A stretch of 64,000 bases of DNA from Prochlorococcus sp. AG-402-N23 (GTDB lineage Bacteria; Cyanobacteriota; Cyanobacteriia; PCC-6307; Cyanobiaceae). Positions 22,355 to 33,566 of the stretch are shown here, piece by piece (position 1 is the first letter of the stretch; every line of letters starts with the position of its first letter). The DNA lies in the NCBI GenBank assembly GCA_003216355.1, contig QCIX01000002.1, positions 1 through 64,000 of the forward strand, read 5' to 3'. The notes under the pieces are model-generated. The model was not told the origin of the DNA and searched no databases. It saw only the letters and a list, made by a program, of their open reading frames with translations. The translations under genes were made by a program, and so were the position numbers.

Positions 22355-23129
22355 AAAAGTTAAGGTTTGTTTTTTAATAATTTTTGTTTTTTTGAATATT
22401 TTTTATATTGCACCATGCTATTCAGTATCTTTGAGGGAGAATTTGTTTAAAAATGCATTAGATTTAAGTTCAGGTGGAAAATTTAGTCTCGCTTTACAAG
22501 AATGGAATCAATATCTCCATTCTTATCCCGATGATGCTGCGGCTTTTAGCAATAGAGGAAATGTAAGACTTGTTTTAGGAGATGTAAAGGGATCAATAGA
22601 TGACCAAACTAAGGCAATAAGTTTGAATCCTAGTGAAATAGATCCCTACATTAACAGGGGGATAGCAGAGGAAGCATTGGGTCTATGGTCGCAAGCGAAA
22701 AAAGATTATATGTTCGTTATTTCCCAAAATTGTAATAATTTCTCTGCATTATATAATTTGGCTAACGTAGAAGGATCCATATCACATTGGGAAAAAGCTA
22801 GAGATTTATTTTCAAAAGCTGCTTTATATAATCCTGGATTTGCGATGGCTAGATCGAGTATGGCGTTAGCAGATTTCCAGTTGGGGAACATTGATGAATC
22901 TGAAAAAGAATTAAAAAATTTAATTAGACGTTATCCAACTTTTGCAGATGCTAGGGCAGCTTTAACAGCTTTGAATTGGTCAAAGGGTGAATCTGGGAAA
23001 GCAGAGAGTAATTGGATAGCGGTAATTGAATTAGATCCTAGATATAGTGATGAAGAATGGTTGAAAAAAATAAGAAGATGGCCTCCACAACCAATTAAAG
23101 ATTTAATGAACTTTATCGATTTAAAATGA
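22341..23129 (+). CDS. TPR-repeat protein, probably exported
   Basis: I start at the ATG at 22341 (MITFKKVK), 14 bases inside ruvB, rather than at the listed 22269, because this gives a signal peptide ([20 protein letters not shown]) at the very N-terminus. The 262 residues then hold several tetratricopeptide repeats, such as [20 protein letters not shown] and [24 protein letters not shown] proteins are scaffolds for protein complexes; the partner is unknown. The protein is likely to sit in the periplasm or thylakoid lumen. Confidence 0.85.
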   Translation: MITFKKVKVCFLIIFVFLNIFYIAPCYSVSLRENLFKNALDLSSGGKFSLALQEWNQYLHSYPDDAAAFSNRGNVRLVLGDVKGSIDDQTKAISLNPSEIDPYINRGIAEEALGLWSQAKKDYMFVISQNCNNFSALYNLANVEGSISHWEKARDLFSKAALYNPGFAMARSSMALADFQLGNIDESEKELKNLIRRYPTFADARAALTALNWSKGESGKAESNWIAVIELDPRYSDEEWLKKIRRWPPQPIKDLMNFIDLK

Positions 23130-23132
23130 GAG

Positions 23133-24317
23133 ATGAATAGAGATCAGTTTTATAAAAAAATTGATTCATTTAATGATGAATTAATTAACTTAAGAAGACA
23201 TATCCATGCACATCCGGAATTAAGTGGACTTGAAAATCAAACGGCGATTTTGATAAGTGGTTTTTTAAAAAATATTGGTTGGAATGTTAAAGAATCTATT
23301 GGCAGGACCGGAGTTGTAGCTGATTTTGGCCCCTTAGATAAGGGAATTATAGGTTTAAGAGTAGATATGGATGCTTTGCCAATATTTGAGGAAACCAAAT
23401 TAAGTTTTTCTTCAAAAGTAGACGGTGTTATGCATGCCTGTGGTCACGATTTGCATATATCGATTGGATTGGGGGTGGCAAAAATTATTAAGGATTTAAA
23501 ACTAAATTTTGGGACTCGGATAATTTTTCAGCCCGCTGAAGAAATTGCAAGCGGAGCTAGATGGATGATTAAGGATGGTGCAATTAATGGTTTAACCCAT
23601 ATTTTGGGAGTACATGTCTACCCAGATTTATCTGTGGGAACTATTGGCATTAAAGAGGGTAGTTTAACTGCAGCTGCAGGAGAATTTAAGGTAGAGATTA
23701 AAGGAAAATCAGGACATGGTGCTCGACCTTATGAAGGAGTTGATGCTATTTGGGCGGCATCTAAAGTGATCTCTGGAATTCAAGAATCAATAACACGGAA
23801 GTTAGATCCTTTAGATCCTGTAGTAATAACTTTTGGGAAAATAAATGGTGGCAATGCATTCAATGTTCTTGCAGAAAAGGTTAATTTAATTGGTACTGTT
23901 AGATGCACTAATCGTAAACTATTTGAGAATATTGGTAATTGGCTCAATGAAAATATCACTTCATTAGCTAATAGTTGCGGAGCTGAAGCAAAAGTAATAT
24001 TTAGAGAAATCACTCCAGCAGTTAATAATAATTCTGAAATTAATAGAATCTTTAGATATTCGGGAATTAAGGTTTTGGGTCAAGAAAATGTTATCGAATT
24101 ACAAAAACCATCATTAGGAGCTGAGGATTTCGCTGAATTTTTAAAAGATATTCCAGGGGCTATGTTTAGGCTTGGAGTTTCCAGTTCAAATGGATGTGCT
24201 CCGCTTCATAGTTCTAAATTTGATCCAGATGAAAGAGCTATTGCTCTTGGAATTAAAGTTATAACAGAATCCATAGTAAAATTAAACAATGAAAAAATTA
24301 ATGAAATTGGTAAATGA
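23133..24317 (+). CDS. M20-family amidohydrolase (hippurate/IAA-amino-acid hydrolase-like)
   Basis: The 394-residue enzyme has the M20D amidohydrolase pattern: the start DELINLRRHIHAHPELSG, the metal site MHACGHDLHISIGLG, QPAEEIASGARWM and the metal ligand glutamate region KPSLGAEDFAEF. These enzymes cleave N-acyl amino acids; the substrate in marine cyanobacteria is not clear. It starts 3 bases after the TPR gene and overlaps the following small gene by 4 bases (ATGA). Confidence 0.9.
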   Translation: MNRDQFYKKIDSFNDELINLRRHIHAHPELSGLENQTAILISGFLKNIGWNVKESIGRTGVVADFGPLDKGIIGLRVDMDALPIFEETKLSFSSKVDGVMHACGHDLHISIGLGVAKIIKDLKLNFGTRIIFQPAEEIASGARWMIKDGAINGLTHILGVHVYPDLSVGTIGIKEGSLTAAAGEFKVEIKGKSGHGARPYEGVDAIWAASKVISGIQESITRKLDPLDPVVITFGKINGGNAFNVLAEKVNLIGTVRCTNRKLFENIGNWLNENITSLANSCGAEAKVIFREITPAVNNNSEINRIFRYSGIKVLGQENVIELQKPSLGAEDFAEFLKDIPGAMFRLGVSSSNGCAPLHSSKFDPDERAIALGIKVITESIVKLNNEKINEIGK

Positions 24318-24529
24318 ATATTAATAAAAGATTTATTTTATCTTTTGTAGCTCCTTTCATGATCCTTATATCTCTTATCGGATTGATATTTAGGGATAAT
24401 TCTAGGAAGATTTTTTATTTACCTATTGGCTTAATGGGGATTGTAATTATTTTGGAGAGGGGTATAAGCAGACAATTGGATAGGAAAAATATTTTAAAAA
24501 AGATAAAGTCTTATCAAAAAGCTAAATAA
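24314..24529 (+). CDS. small membrane protein, DUF3188-like
   Basis: The 71-residue protein starts in the ATGA overlap with the amidohydrolase stop. It has two hydrophobic segments (residues about 8-25 and 34-46) and a basic C-terminal tail (RQLDRKNILKKIKSYQKAK). It resembles small cyanobacterial proteins annotated as DUF3188, from memory and without a search. Function is unknown. Confidence 0.7.
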   Translation: MNINKRFILSFVAPFMILISLIGLIFRDNSRKIFYLPIGLMGIVIILERGISRQLDRKNILKKIKSYQKAK

Positions 24530-24598
24530 AATCATTTTATTTATTTTTAAGCAATATGAGATGACTATTTTCTAGAAAAGAGCTATTAATAATATTAA

Positions 24599-24680
24599 TA
24601 CTAGGGGTGCTAAGAATTTTAACTTAGCTGAGATCATACCCTTTGAACCTGAATCATTAACCTTGATGCAGGGAAGTGAA
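24599..24680 (+). ncRNA. TPP riboswitch (THI element) upstream of thiC
   Basis: The order of conserved blocks is that of a thiamine pyrophosphate riboswitch: AGGGGTGC at 24603, a small hairpin (CTAAG with CTTAG), GCTGAGATCATACCC, TTTGAACCTGA, then GATGCAGGGAAGTG. The GGGGT and ACCC segments pair. It ends about 45 bases before thiC, the usual target. TPP binding would reduce thiC expression. The mechanism (translation or termination) is not clear because no strong terminator is visible. Confidence 0.92.
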
Positions 24681-24727
24681 GATTTGATCAAACTTTAGTA
24701 ATAACTATTTTAAAAGATTTGTAAATT

Positions 24728-26098
24728 ATGAGAAGTTCATGGATTAAGCCTCGCCTTGGGAAAGACAATGTAACTCAAATTAACTTTGCGAGAAACGGAT
24801 ATATCACTGAAGAAATGGATTTTGTTGCTAAAAAAGAGAATCTTCCTTCTTCTTTAATAATGGAAGAAGTTGCAAGAGGAAGATTAATTATTCCAGCTAA
24901 TATTAATCATTTGAATCTTGAGCCAATGTCTATAGGTATTGCTTCAAGATGTAAAGTTAATGCCAATATTGGTGCTTCCCCTAATGCAAGTGATATCAAT
25001 GAAGAAGTAGAGAAGCTAAAACTGGCAGTAAAATATGGGGCTGATACGGTTATGGATCTTTCTACAGGAGGAGTTAATTTAGATGAAGTTCGGCAAGCAA
25101 TTATTCATGAGTCTCCTGTTCCTATTGGAACAGTTCCTGTATATCAAGCATTAGAAAGTGTACATGGTTCAATAGATAGACTAACTGAAGACGATTTTCT
25201 TCATATTATTGAAAAACATTGTCAGCAGGGCGTAGATTATCAAACTATACATGCTGGGCTATTAATAGAGCATTTGCCGAAAGTCAAAGGAAGAATTACT
25301 GGAATTGTCAGTAGGGGGGGAGGTATTTTAGCCCAATGGATGTTACATCATTTTAAGCAAAATCCCCTCTACACAAGGTTTGATGATATTTGTGAGATTT
25401 TTAAGAAATATGATTGTACTTTTTCTTTAGGAGACTCATTAAGGCCTGGATGTTTGCATGATGCTTCTGATGATGCTCAGCTAGCTGAATTAAAGACCTT
25501 AGGTGAGCTTACTCGAAGAGCATGGGAACATAATGTTCAAGTAATGGTTGAGGGTCCTGGTCATGTACCTATGGACCAAATTGAGTTTAATGTGAGAAAG
25601 CAAATGGAAGAATGTTCGGAAGCCCCATTTTATGTTCTTGGTCCATTAGTAACAGATATATCTCCTGGTTATGACCATATATCAAGTGCTATTGGGGCGG
25701 CGATGGCAGGGTGGTATGGAACTTCTATGTTATGTTATGTAACTCCAAAAGAACATCTAGGTCTACCAAATGCGGAAGATGTAAGAGAAGGCTTAATTGC
25801 TTATAAAATAGCTGCTCACGCTGCTGATATAGCAAGACATCGAGCTGGAGCTCGTGATCGAGATGATGAACTTAGTCTTGCAAGGTATAACTTTGATTGG
25901 AATAAACAATTCGAACTTTCATTAGATCCGGAAAGGGCAAAGCAGTACCATGATGAGACACTGCCTGAAGAAATCTTTAAAAAGGCAGAGTTTTGTTCAA
26001 TGTGTGGCCCTAAACATTGTCCAATGAATTCAAAGATTTCTGATGAATCTCTTGATCAGTTGAAAGATAAGCTTGAAGAATGTAATACTTCAGTTTAG
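24728..26098 (+). CDS. thiC: phosphomethylpyrimidine synthase ThiC
   Basis: ThiC is a radical SAM enzyme that converts aminoimidazole ribotide to the hydroxymethylpyrimidine phosphate moiety of thiamine. The 456-residue protein has [27 protein letters not shown], the zinc region [10 protein letters not shown], and near the C-terminus CSMCGPKHC for the iron-sulfur cluster. It is the short bacterial form without the N-terminal extension of the E. coli protein. It lies behind the TPP riboswitch, so the cell makes thiamine and controls this step by TPP. Confidence 0.97.
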   Translation: MRSSWIKPRLGKDNVTQINFARNGYITEEMDFVAKKENLPSSLIMEEVARGRLIIPANINHLNLEPMSIGIASRCKVNANIGASPNASDINEEVEKLKLAVKYGADTVMDLSTGGVNLDEVRQAIIHESPVPIGTVPVYQALESVHGSIDRLTEDDFLHIIEKHCQQGVDYQTIHAGLLIEHLPKVKGRITGIVSRGGGILAQWMLHHFKQNPLYTRFDDICEIFKKYDCTFSLGDSLRPGCLHDASDDAQLAELKTLGELTRRAWEHNVQVMVEGPGHVPMDQIEFNVRKQMEECSEAPFYVLGPLVTDISPGYDHISSAIGAAMAGWYGTSMLCYVTPKEHLGLPNAEDVREGLIAYKIAAHAADIARHRAGARDRDDELSLARYNFDWNKQFELSLDPERAKQYHDETLPEEIFKKAEFCSMCGPKHCPMNSKISDESLDQLKDKLEECNTSV

Positions 26099-26112
26099 TT
26101 ATCAATTAGTAG

Positions 26113-28119
26113 TTATAGAATTTCCTTCGTCTTATTAACTACGTTTTCGACCGTAAATCCAAAATTTTTCATACATTCTCCACCTGGTGCTGATGCCCCA
26201 AATCTGTCCATAGTAATACAAATTCCATCAAAACCTGTATATTTATGCCAACCAAATGAATGGGCAGCTTCTACTACAACTCTCTTTTTTACACTACTAG
26301 GTAAAACACTTTCTTTATAAGATTCTTCTTGCTCTTCAAAAAGTTCTACACAAGGCATAGAAACAACTCTAATTTTTTTACCTAAGCTTGAAATTTCCTT
26401 ACTTGCTTCAATGCAAAGATTCAGTTCGCTTCCAGTACCAATAAATATTAGATCTGGTGTTCCTTCACAATCGGAAACTACATATCCTCCTAGAGCAACT
26501 TTGTCGATCGAAGTATTGTCTTGATTTGGCATACCTTGTCTACTTAGACAAAGGGCAGAAGGTCTTTTTCGATTTTGAATTGCAAGCTTATAAGCTCCAC
26601 TCGTCTCATTGCCATCTCCAGGTCTGAAAACAAGCATGTTAGGCATGGCGCGAAGAGAAGGGATAGTTTCAATAGGTTGATGTGTTGGGCCATCTTCTCC
26701 CACACCAATTGAATCGTGAGTTAAGACATAGATTACTCCTAATTCGCTAAGTGCTGAAAGCCTCATTGAGCCCCTCATATAATCTGCGAAAACAAGGAAT
26801 GTTCCACCATAAGGGATAAGACCACTATTGTGATAGGCAATACCATTAAGTACAGCTGCCATTGCATGCTCTCGAACACCAAAATGTAAATATCTTTTTT
26901 CAGGGCTATGTGCCTGGAATGATCCAGTTTCTCCTTTTATATCTGTGTAATTAGAGTGAGTTAAATCTGCAGATCCGCCAATTAATTCAGGTAGGTTAGG
27001 ACCTAGAGCGCCCAAACATATTTGTGAATGCTTTCTGGTGGCTAAACCTTTATCATCAGGCGAATAAGAGGGGAGATCTGAGTCCCAATTCTCAGGTAAT
27101 TTACCCTCTAACATTCTTTTTAACTCGGCTCCTTCAGCGGGATATTTTTTTTGATATTCTTTAAATTTAGAATCCCATTCTTTCTCTAAAGTTTCACCTT
27201 TGTTTATTGATTTTCTGAAATGTGAGTATACTTCGTTGGGTATCTCAAATGGAGGATATTCCCAATTAAGAAACTCCCTAGTTAATGCAGCTTCCTCTTC
27301 TCCAACTGCTGCTCCATGAATTCCAGCAGTATCTGATTTATTGGGAGAACCATAACCTATGGTTGTAGAAATTTTTATAATTGAAGGCTTGTCGGTAATT
27401 AATTTTGCTTTTTCAATAGCTTCAGTGATTCCTTTAACATCATGATTTCCATCTTCAACATGTTGTACATGCCATCCATAAGCTTCGTATCTTTTTAAGA
27501 CATCTTCGGTAAAAGAAACGTCGGTTCGCCCATCTATTGTAATTTGATTATCGTCATAGAGTGCAATTAATTTTCCAAGCTTAAGATGACCAGCTAATGA
27601 GCAGGCCTCTGATGCAATACCTTCTTGATTACAGCCATCACCCATTATTACGTAAGTGTAGTGATCAACGATATTGCAATCAGGCTTATTAAATTTAGCT
27701 GCTAAGTGTGTTTCAGCTATTGCTAAACCAACTGCATTTGAAATTCCTGCTCCAAGAGGCCCAGCTGTAACTTCAACACCTTCAGTTTCGAATGTTTCTG
27801 GATGTCCAGGAGTTTTTGATCCCCATTGCCTAAAATCTTTAATATCTTCTATGGAAACTGATTTATATCCTGTTAAATGAAGCAAGGAATATAACAGCAT
27901 ACAGCCATGACCAGCTGATAATACAAAACGGTCTCTATTGAACCATTTTGGGTTATTAGGGTTGTGATTAAGTATGTTTTGCCATAATGCAAAACCCATA
28001 GGAGCACATCCCATTGGTAAACCGGGGTGTCCACTATTAGATTTATTTACTGCATCTACAGCAAGCATTCTTATACTATTTACACAAAGTGATTCTAATG
28101 AAACAGATGCAGCGACCAT
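26113..28119 (-). CDS. tkt: transketolase
   Basis: Transketolase moves two-carbon units in the Calvin cycle and pentose phosphate pathway. The 668-residue protein has the pyrophosphate-domain motifs SGHPGLPMG and [20 protein letters not shown], the catalytic GIHGAAVG segment, the pyrimidine-domain segment [20 protein letters not shown], and the C-terminal domain. The start [14 protein letters not shown] is typical of cyanobacterial Tkt. It is followed by fabF and acpP in the same direction upstream. Confidence 0.97.
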   Translation of the reverse strand: MVAASVSLESLCVNSIRMLAVDAVNKSNSGHPGLPMGCAPMGFALWQNILNHNPNNPKWFNRDRFVLSAGHGCMLLYSLLHLTGYKSVSIEDIKDFRQWGSKTPGHPETFETEGVEVTAGPLGAGISNAVGLAIAETHLAAKFNKPDCNIVDHYTYVIMGDGCNQEGIASEACSLAGHLKLGKLIALYDDNQITIDGRTDVSFTEDVLKRYEAYGWHVQHVEDGNHDVKGITEAIEKAKLITDKPSIIKISTTIGYGSPNKSDTAGIHGAAVGEEEAALTREFLNWEYPPFEIPNEVYSHFRKSINKGETLEKEWDSKFKEYQKKYPAEGAELKRMLEGKLPENWDSDLPSYSPDDKGLATRKHSQICLGALGPNLPELIGGSADLTHSNYTDIKGETGSFQAHSPEKRYLHFGVREHAMAAVLNGIAYHNSGLIPYGGTFLVFADYMRGSMRLSALSELGVIYVLTHDSIGVGEDGPTHQPIETIPSLRAMPNMLVFRPGDGNETSGAYKLAIQNRKRPSALCLSRQGMPNQDNTSIDKVALGGYVVSDCEGTPDLIFIGTGSELNLCIEASKEISSLGKKIRVVSMPCVELFEEQEESYKESVLPSSVKKRVVVEAAHSFGWHKYTGFDGICITMDRFGASAPGGECMKNFGFTVENVVNKTKEIL

Positions 28120-28162
28120 TGTTTTAAAATAAGTTAAGTTGGAAATACAGAATTGGTTGTCT

Positions 28163-29407
28163 TCAATTCATTTTGCTGAAAGCAAGACAAACATTGTGAC
28201 CACCAAATCCGAAAGAATTAGAAAGAGCAACTCCTACTTGAGCTTCTCTAGCATTATTTGGTACATAATCAAGATCACATTCAGGATCTCGATTGACGTA
28301 GTTAATTGTAGGAGGGATAAAATTATGTGTCAAAGAAAGTATACAAGCTACAGCTTCTATACCTCCTGAGCCTCCTAGGAGATGACCTGTCATCGACTTA
28401 GTAGAGCTTACAGGAATGAGGTAAGATCTGTCTCTAAAAATAGATTTAATTGCAGATGTTTCATTTTTATCATTAGCTGATGTACTTGTTCCATGAGCAT
28501 TTATGTAATCAACTTCTTCAAGGCTAAGACAAGCGTCTTCAATTGCTAATTTGATAGCTTCTGCGCCTCCAACCCCACCAGGAGATGGAGCAGTTATATG
28601 ATGAGCATCACATGTTGTTCCATATCCAACTATTTCTGCATAAATTCTCGCATTCCTTTTTTGTGCATTTTCTAAAGTTTCTAAAACAAGAATTCCAGAT
28701 CCCTCTCCAATAACAAAGCCATCTCTTTCTGCATCAAAAGGTCTGCTAGCAGTTTGAGGGCTTTCATTTCTGGAAGAAAGAGCTTTGGCACTGGCAAAAC
28801 CAGCTACTCCTAGAGGCGTAATACTTGCTTCTGCTCCCCCACAGATCATTGCATCTGCTTTTCCAAGTTGAAGTAATCTAAAAGAATCACCAATTGCATT
28901 TGAACCGGCAGCGCAAGCGGTGGAAACAGAGGAACTTGGTCCTTTTGCACCCAAAGCAATTGCAGCCAATCCAGTGGCCATGTTTGGAATCATCATTGGG
29001 ACTGTAAATGGACTTACTCTTTTAGGCCCTTTATGACTCAATATTTGAGCTTGACTTTCCATAGTTAGTAAGCCTCCAACACCAGAACCAATAATTACTC
29101 CAATTCTGGATGCATTAGCTTCAGTAATTTTAAGTCCAGAATCATTAAAGGCTTGCTTTGCAGCAATAACTCCAAATTGGGAAAAACGATCCCATCTTTT
29201 GGATTCTTTAGGTTCAATAAAATTTTCAGATTGAAGATTTTTTACTTCTGCAGCAAATTTGCAGGGATGTTGTTCAGGATCAAAGAGAGTAATATCTGAA
29301 ACCCCATTAGTACCTGTTTGAAGACCGACTAAATATTCATCAATGTTATTACCAATTGGAGTTACTGCTCCGATACCAGTAATAACTACTCGATGGAAAT
29401 TTGGCAT
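28163..29407 (-). CDS. fabF: 3-oxoacyl-[acyl-carrier-protein] synthase II
   Basis: FabF condenses malonyl-ACP with acyl-ACP during fatty acid elongation. The 414-residue protein has the active cysteine in [13 protein letters not shown] and the two histidines in [14 protein letters not shown] and [17 protein letters not shown]. It starts 6 bases after acpP, so both form one operon. Confidence 0.97.
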   Translation of the reverse strand: MPNFHRVVITGIGAVTPIGNNIDEYLVGLQTGTNGVSDITLFDPEQHPCKFAAEVKNLQSENFIEPKESKRWDRFSQFGVIAAKQAFNDSGLKITEANASRIGVIIGSGVGGLLTMESQAQILSHKGPKRVSPFTVPMMIPNMATGLAAIALGAKGPSSSVSTACAAGSNAIGDSFRLLQLGKADAMICGGAEASITPLGVAGFASAKALSSRNESPQTASRPFDAERDGFVIGEGSGILVLETLENAQKRNARIYAEIVGYGTTCDAHHITAPSPGGVGGAEAIKLAIEDACLSLEEVDYINAHGTSTSANDKNETSAIKSIFRDRSYLIPVSSTKSMTGHLLGGSGGIEAVACILSLTHNFIPPTINYVNRDPECDLDYVPNNAREAQVGVALSNSFGFGGHNVCLAFSKMN

Positions 29408-29413
29408 CCTATA

Positions 29414-29653
29414 CTAACCTTTTTTTTCTTCGATGAATTTTACTGCATCGCCAACAGTTGCTATTCCTTCTGCTGCTTCATCAGGAATTTCAATATCAAA
29501 TGCTTCTTCAAGAGCCATTACTAATTCAACAGTATCTAGAGAATCTGCACCTAAATCATTTTGGAAATTTGAATCTGATTTGACTTCTCCTGCTTCAACG
29601 CTTAATTGTTCTGAAACAATAGAACAGACTTTTTCGAGGATTTCTTGTGACAT
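29414..29653 (-). CDS. acpP: acyl carrier protein
   Basis: ACP carries growing acyl chains on a phosphopantetheine arm. The 79-residue protein is acidic and contains the attachment site [18 protein letters not shown], with the serine in DSL. It leads the acpP-fabF operon and is divergent from psaC with 133 bases between. Confidence 0.97.
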   Translation of the reverse strand: MSQEILEKVCSIVSEQLSVEAGEVKSDSNFQNDLGADSLDTVELVMALEEAFDIEIPDEAAEGIATVGDAVKFIEEKKG

Positions 29654-29744
29654 AGTTTATGGAAATTACTAATTATCTATATGATTTTATGCCCTAGAGT
29701 TAACAAGAGTGAAGCATATCTTAATTTTTTTAATTTCTTTGTAA

Positions 29745-30032
<288 letters not shown>

Positions 30033-30090
30033 TTTTTATAGTGCAGTTTTAAGAGAGTCCATGCTTTGGTAAATACGTATTTTATTTCAA

Positions 30091-30096
30091 TATAAT
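30091..30096 (+). promoter_or_regulatory. candidate -10 element for glmS
   Basis: TATAAT lies 16 bases before the glmS ATG, with TTGGTA 19 bases upstream as a weak -35. This would give a very short leader with no room for a glmS ribozyme, and none is seen. Confidence 0.35.
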
Positions 30097-30112
30097 TGAA
30101 AAAAAAATTCGT

Positions 30113-32008
30113 ATGTGTGGAATAGTTGCTGTAACTGGATATAAAAAAGCTTTACCATTATTAATTAATGGTTTAGAAAAACTTGAATATAGAGGTTATG
30201 ATTCTGCAGGTATTGCAATAATAAATTCCGAAACAAATTGTATTTCTTGTAATAAAGCAGAAGGAAAACTCAAGAATCTAATAAGTAATCTTAATGATCA
30301 TGATATTCCTGGAACTGTGGGTATAGGTCATACCAGATGGGCAACTCATGGAAAGCCTGAGGTTAAAAATGCACATCCTCATACCGATAGTTCAGGAAAT
30401 ATAGCAGTTGTTCAAAATGGCATTATTGAAAATTTCCAAGATTTAAAAAATAAATTAGAGGAAGAGGGCATTATTTTTAATTCTGATACAGATACCGAGG
30501 TAATTCCCCATCTAATTCAAAGAGAGTTAAATACACTAAGTAAACTTAATCTTGAAAATAATGGGTCAACATTATTAGTAGCTGTGAGAAATGTATTATC
30601 GGATTTAGAAGGATCTTATGCTTTAGCAGTTTTATGGTCTGGTGCTCCAACCTCTTTGGTAGTTGCAAGAAAACAAGCGCCCTTGATTATTGGTTTGGGT
30701 GAAGGGGAATTTATTTGTGCTAGTGATACTCCAGCTATTGCAAACTTTACGAATATTATTTTGCCTATGGAGGATGAAGAAATAGCATTGTTAACTCCGC
30801 TTGGAATTGAAATATATGACTCAAGCAACGAGAGACAATATAGAAATCCAGTTTCTTTAAAAGTCTCAGAGCAAATAATGGATAAGATGAATTTTAAACA
30901 CTACATGTTGAAAGAGATATATGATCAGCCACAGACTGCAAAAAACTGGTTGGAAACTTATTTAATAAAGAACCCAGATAATGGTCAATATCAAGTCATC
31001 TATCCATTTGATACAGACTTTTTTGAATCAATAGAAAGAATAGAAATTATTGCTTGTGGTACAAGTAAACATGCTGCAATGGTAGGGAGCTTTTTATTAG
31101 AACAATTTTCAGGTATCCCTACAAATGTCTTTTATGCAAGCGAATTTCGATATTCACCGCCTCCACTATTGCCAAATACATTAACTATTGGAGTCACTCA
31201 ATCCGGAGAAACAGCTGATACAATTGCGGCTATCGATATGGAAATTAAAAGACGGTCTTCAATTGAAAATAAAAAATTTAAACCCAATCTTATTGCAATA
31301 ACTAATAGAAAAGAGAGTTCCATAGGAAGGCAGGTCTCAAATATACTTGATATCTGCGCAGGAATAGAAGTTGGAGTTGCAGCAACAAAAACTTTTTTTG
31401 CTCAATTACTTTCTTTTTATGGATTAGCCATAAAATTTGCTCAAATTAAAGGCAATCAAAGTCCTGATGAAATAGGTAAATTAATAGACGAACTTTTAAA
31501 ACTTCCGCCATTACTGGAAGATCTCTTAGAGAAACAAAATAAATCTTCAGAAAAGCTAGCACATGACTTTTTTAATATTAAAGATGTTATTTTTTTAGGA
31601 AGAGGAATAAATTATCCTATCGCTCTTGAAGGTGCGTTAAAACTTAAAGAAATTAGTTACATTCATGCAGCTGGATATCCTGCTGGTGAAATGAAACATG
31701 GTCCAATAGCTTTGTTAGATAAAAAAGTACCTGTAATTTCTATTGCCTCCCCTGGTGAGGTTTTTGATAAAATTATCAGTAATGCGCAAGAAGCGAAAGC
31801 TAGAGATGCATATTTGATTGGGATTGCTCCTGAATGTAATGGAACTGAAATCTTTGATTATTTAATGAAAGTTCCTTCCTCTAATGAATGGATTTCACCT
31901 CTACTTAATATACTGCCTTTACAATTATTGAGTTATCATATTGCAGCTAATAGGGGACTTGACGTGGATCAACCAAGAAACTTAGCTAAAAGTGTAACTG
32001 TTGAATAA
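30113..32008 (+). CDS. glmS: glucosamine-fructose-6-phosphate aminotransferase
   Basis: GlmS makes glucosamine-6-phosphate from fructose-6-phosphate and glutamine, feeding peptidoglycan and lipopolysaccharide synthesis. The 631-residue protein begins MCGIVAVTGY, so the nucleophile is Cys2. The glutaminase domain shows KLEYRGYDSAG and GHTRWATHG. Two SIS domains follow (ACGTSKHAAMVGSF, TQSGETADTIAA). It ends DQPRNLAKSVTVE, the family signature. The downstream gap to rimM is 29 bases, convergent. Confidence 0.97.
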   Translation: MCGIVAVTGYKKALPLLINGLEKLEYRGYDSAGIAIINSETNCISCNKAEGKLKNLISNLNDHDIPGTVGIGHTRWATHGKPEVKNAHPHTDSSGNIAVVQNGIIENFQDLKNKLEEEGIIFNSDTDTEVIPHLIQRELNTLSKLNLENNGSTLLVAVRNVLSDLEGSYALAVLWSGAPTSLVVARKQAPLIIGLGEGEFICASDTPAIANFTNIILPMEDEEIALLTPLGIEIYDSSNERQYRNPVSLKVSEQIMDKMNFKHYMLKEIYDQPQTAKNWLETYLIKNPDNGQYQVIYPFDTDFFESIERIEIIACGTSKHAAMVGSFLLEQFSGIPTNVFYASEFRYSPPPLLPNTLTIGVTQSGETADTIAAIDMEIKRRSSIENKKFKPNLIAITNRKESSIGRQVSNILDICAGIEVGVAATKTFFAQLLSFYGLAIKFAQIKGNQSPDEIGKLIDELLKLPPLLEDLLEKQNKSSEKLAHDFFNIKDVIFLGRGINYPIALEGALKLKEISYIHAAGYPAGEMKHGPIALLDKKVPVISIASPGEVFDKIISNAQEAKARDAYLIGIAPECNGTEIFDYLMKVPSSNEWISPLLNILPLQLLSYHIAANRGLDVDQPRNLAKSVTVE

Positions 32009-32037
32009 TGAGTTTATTACATAATTTATTTTTTAAT

Positions 32038-32577
32038 TTATAGCTCTAAAAGTCCATTTGGAGGATTGATGATTAGAAAATTATTTTTTATATCTACTAA
32101 TGGGACTATTTCTTTAACAAATGGTATGAGAACCTTTTTCTGATTTTTAAATAGTTCAATAACAAGTAAATTATTTTTCTCATTTTCTAAATTGATAACT
32201 TTCCCAATTTTTTTTAATTCATCATTTTCTAAAGTCTTGACCTCGAGATTCATCAGTTCTAACAAGTGGAATTCTTCCTTTTTTAATTTGGGTAGTGTAT
32301 CGGCATTTACAAGAACTTTAGATTTTTTTAGTTGCTCTGCATGATTTCTTGTATTTATTCCTTTGAACTTAACTATGAAGGTTTCTTTACCAGGCTGTTT
32401 GAAACCAGATATAAGTTCCATTTTAGAAGGAGGTTCATTTTCTTTTTGCAACCATCTAATTCCCGGCTTTAAAAATCTTTCTTCAAAATCACTTAAAGAT
32501 TTAACCTTTACCTGTCCATTAATTCCATGACATGATGTTATTAATCCAACAGTCAACCATTCATTTTTATTTATCAT
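32038..32577 (-). CDS. rimM: 16S rRNA processing protein RimM
   Basis: RimM binds ribosomal protein uS19 and helps mature the 30S head. The 179-residue protein has the N-terminal beta-barrel ([20 protein letters not shown], then LKPGIRW) and the C-terminal PRC-barrel with [27 protein letters not shown] and [12 protein letters not shown]. It is divergent from ndhS by 24 bases. Confidence 0.93.
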   Translation of the reverse strand: MINKNEWLTVGLITSCHGINGQVKVKSLSDFEERFLKPGIRWLQKENEPPSKMELISGFKQPGKETFIVKFKGINTRNHAEQLKKSKVLVNADTLPKLKKEEFHLLELMNLEVKTLENDELKKIGKVINLENEKNNLLVIELFKNQKKVLIPFVKEIVPLVDIKNNFLIINPPNGLLEL

Positions 32578-32601
32578 ATATTGTATTAGAAAGAGTGTTT
32601 T

Positions 32602-32787
32602 ATGGAATTATCTACTAAACCCATACTCCCTGGATCCTTTGTTGTTGTAAAAGACACCAATTCAATCTATAGAGGATATAAAGGGTTTGTACAAAGAGTT
32701 ACAAAAAAAAGAGCAGCGGTTCTGTTTGAAGGAGGTAATTGGGATAAACTCATAACTTTTCAGCTAACCAATTTAGAAATAGTATAA
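32602..32787 (+). CDS. ndhS: NDH-1 subunit NdhS
   Basis: NdhS is a small cytoplasmic-side subunit of cyanobacterial and chloroplast NDH-1 that helps form the ferredoxin-binding site; its chloroplast counterpart is CRR31. The 61-residue protein is a small SH3-like barrel with [21 protein letters not shown] and [15 protein letters not shown], close to Synechocystis ssl0352 (from memory). It is a single short gene between rimM and rnc on opposite strands, so it is easily missed, but motif and length are right. Confidence 0.88.
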   Translation: MELSTKPILPGSFVVVKDTNSIYRGYKGFVQRVTKKRAAVLFEGGNWDKLITFQLTNLEIV

Positions 32788-32790
32788 AAA

Positions 32791-33540
32791 TTAGATTTTA
32801 CCTATAGTAATAAATTTTTCTATCAACACTCGAGCTGCATTTGTTTCTGCTTGTTTATGGGACTTGCCAAATGCAGATGATTCTTTTAATCCTTCGATAA
32901 ATATATCGCAGGAAAATCTTTTAGGGTCCCCATTTTTCTTTGAGACTTCGATTATTTTGTAGACTGGCAAATTAAATCCTTTACTTTGACACCACTCTTG
33001 CAATACTGTTTTAGATTTGAATTTATATGGAGCTTTTAAAAATATTTCTGAATCTTCCTCCCAAATATCATCTAACCAAAGATTTACTTCCTGAATGGAA
33101 TTAAAGCACTTATAAACAGCACCGATTAAAGCTTCTGTAGATTCACCAATAATAGTATTTTTTGAATTTTCATCACCAAGAGCTTTAGGTCCTTTCATTA
33201 TTAATTTTTCTATATCAATTTTTCCCCCTAATTTAATTAACCATTCATCACTTACAATTTGTGCTCTTAGCTCTGATCTCTCTCCTACACTCATTTGAGG
33301 ATATTTTTTTTCAATAAAATTAGAAGCCGCTAATCTGAGGACTGCATCTCCGAAAAATTCTAGTTTTTCATAATTTAATATTTTGTCCTCTGAGGAGTGG
33401 ATAAATGCTTGATTAAAATCTTCAATAATTGAAATATTTTGAGTTCTAATTATTTCAGAAAATCTTTTTGATTTAATATTTAAAGACTTTAAAAAAGTAG
33501 TTATTTGATTAATCCTCTTTGCGTTCATTATATTTGTCAT
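32791..33540 (-). CDS. rnc: ribonuclease III
   Basis: RNase III cleaves double-stranded RNA, for example in rRNA precursors and antisense pairs. The 249-residue protein has the catalytic motif KLEFFGDAVLRLA, the second acidic region near ALGDENSKNTIIGESTEALIG, and a C-terminal double-stranded RNA-binding domain (KTVLQEWCQSKG, AFGKSHKQAETNAARVLIEKF). It lies 26 bases downstream of rnpB on the same strand. Confidence 0.94.
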   Translation of the reverse strand: MTNIMNAKRINQITTFLKSLNIKSKRFSEIIRTQNISIIEDFNQAFIHSSEDKILNYEKLEFFGDAVLRLAASNFIEKKYPQMSVGERSELRAQIVSDEWLIKLGGKIDIEKLIMKGPKALGDENSKNTIIGESTEALIGAVYKCFNSIQEVNLWLDDIWEEDSEIFLKAPYKFKSKTVLQEWCQSKGFNLPVYKIIEVSKKNGDPKRFSCDIFIEGLKESSAFGKSHKQAETNAARVLIEKFITIGKI

Positions 33541-33566
33541 CTGATTTGAATAATCACAACAATTAA

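Noticed and set aside
26113-28369. Plus-strand ORFs at 27674 and 28139
   Set aside because: They overlap tkt and fabF on the other strand and have no recognisable features.
29433-29672. Plus-strand ORF over acpP
   Set aside because: It is a mirror of acpP codons without any motif; acpP on the minus strand is certain.
30033-30112. glmS ribozyme or leader element
   Set aside because: The gap is only 80 bases and lacks the ribozyme core; a short promoter explains it better.
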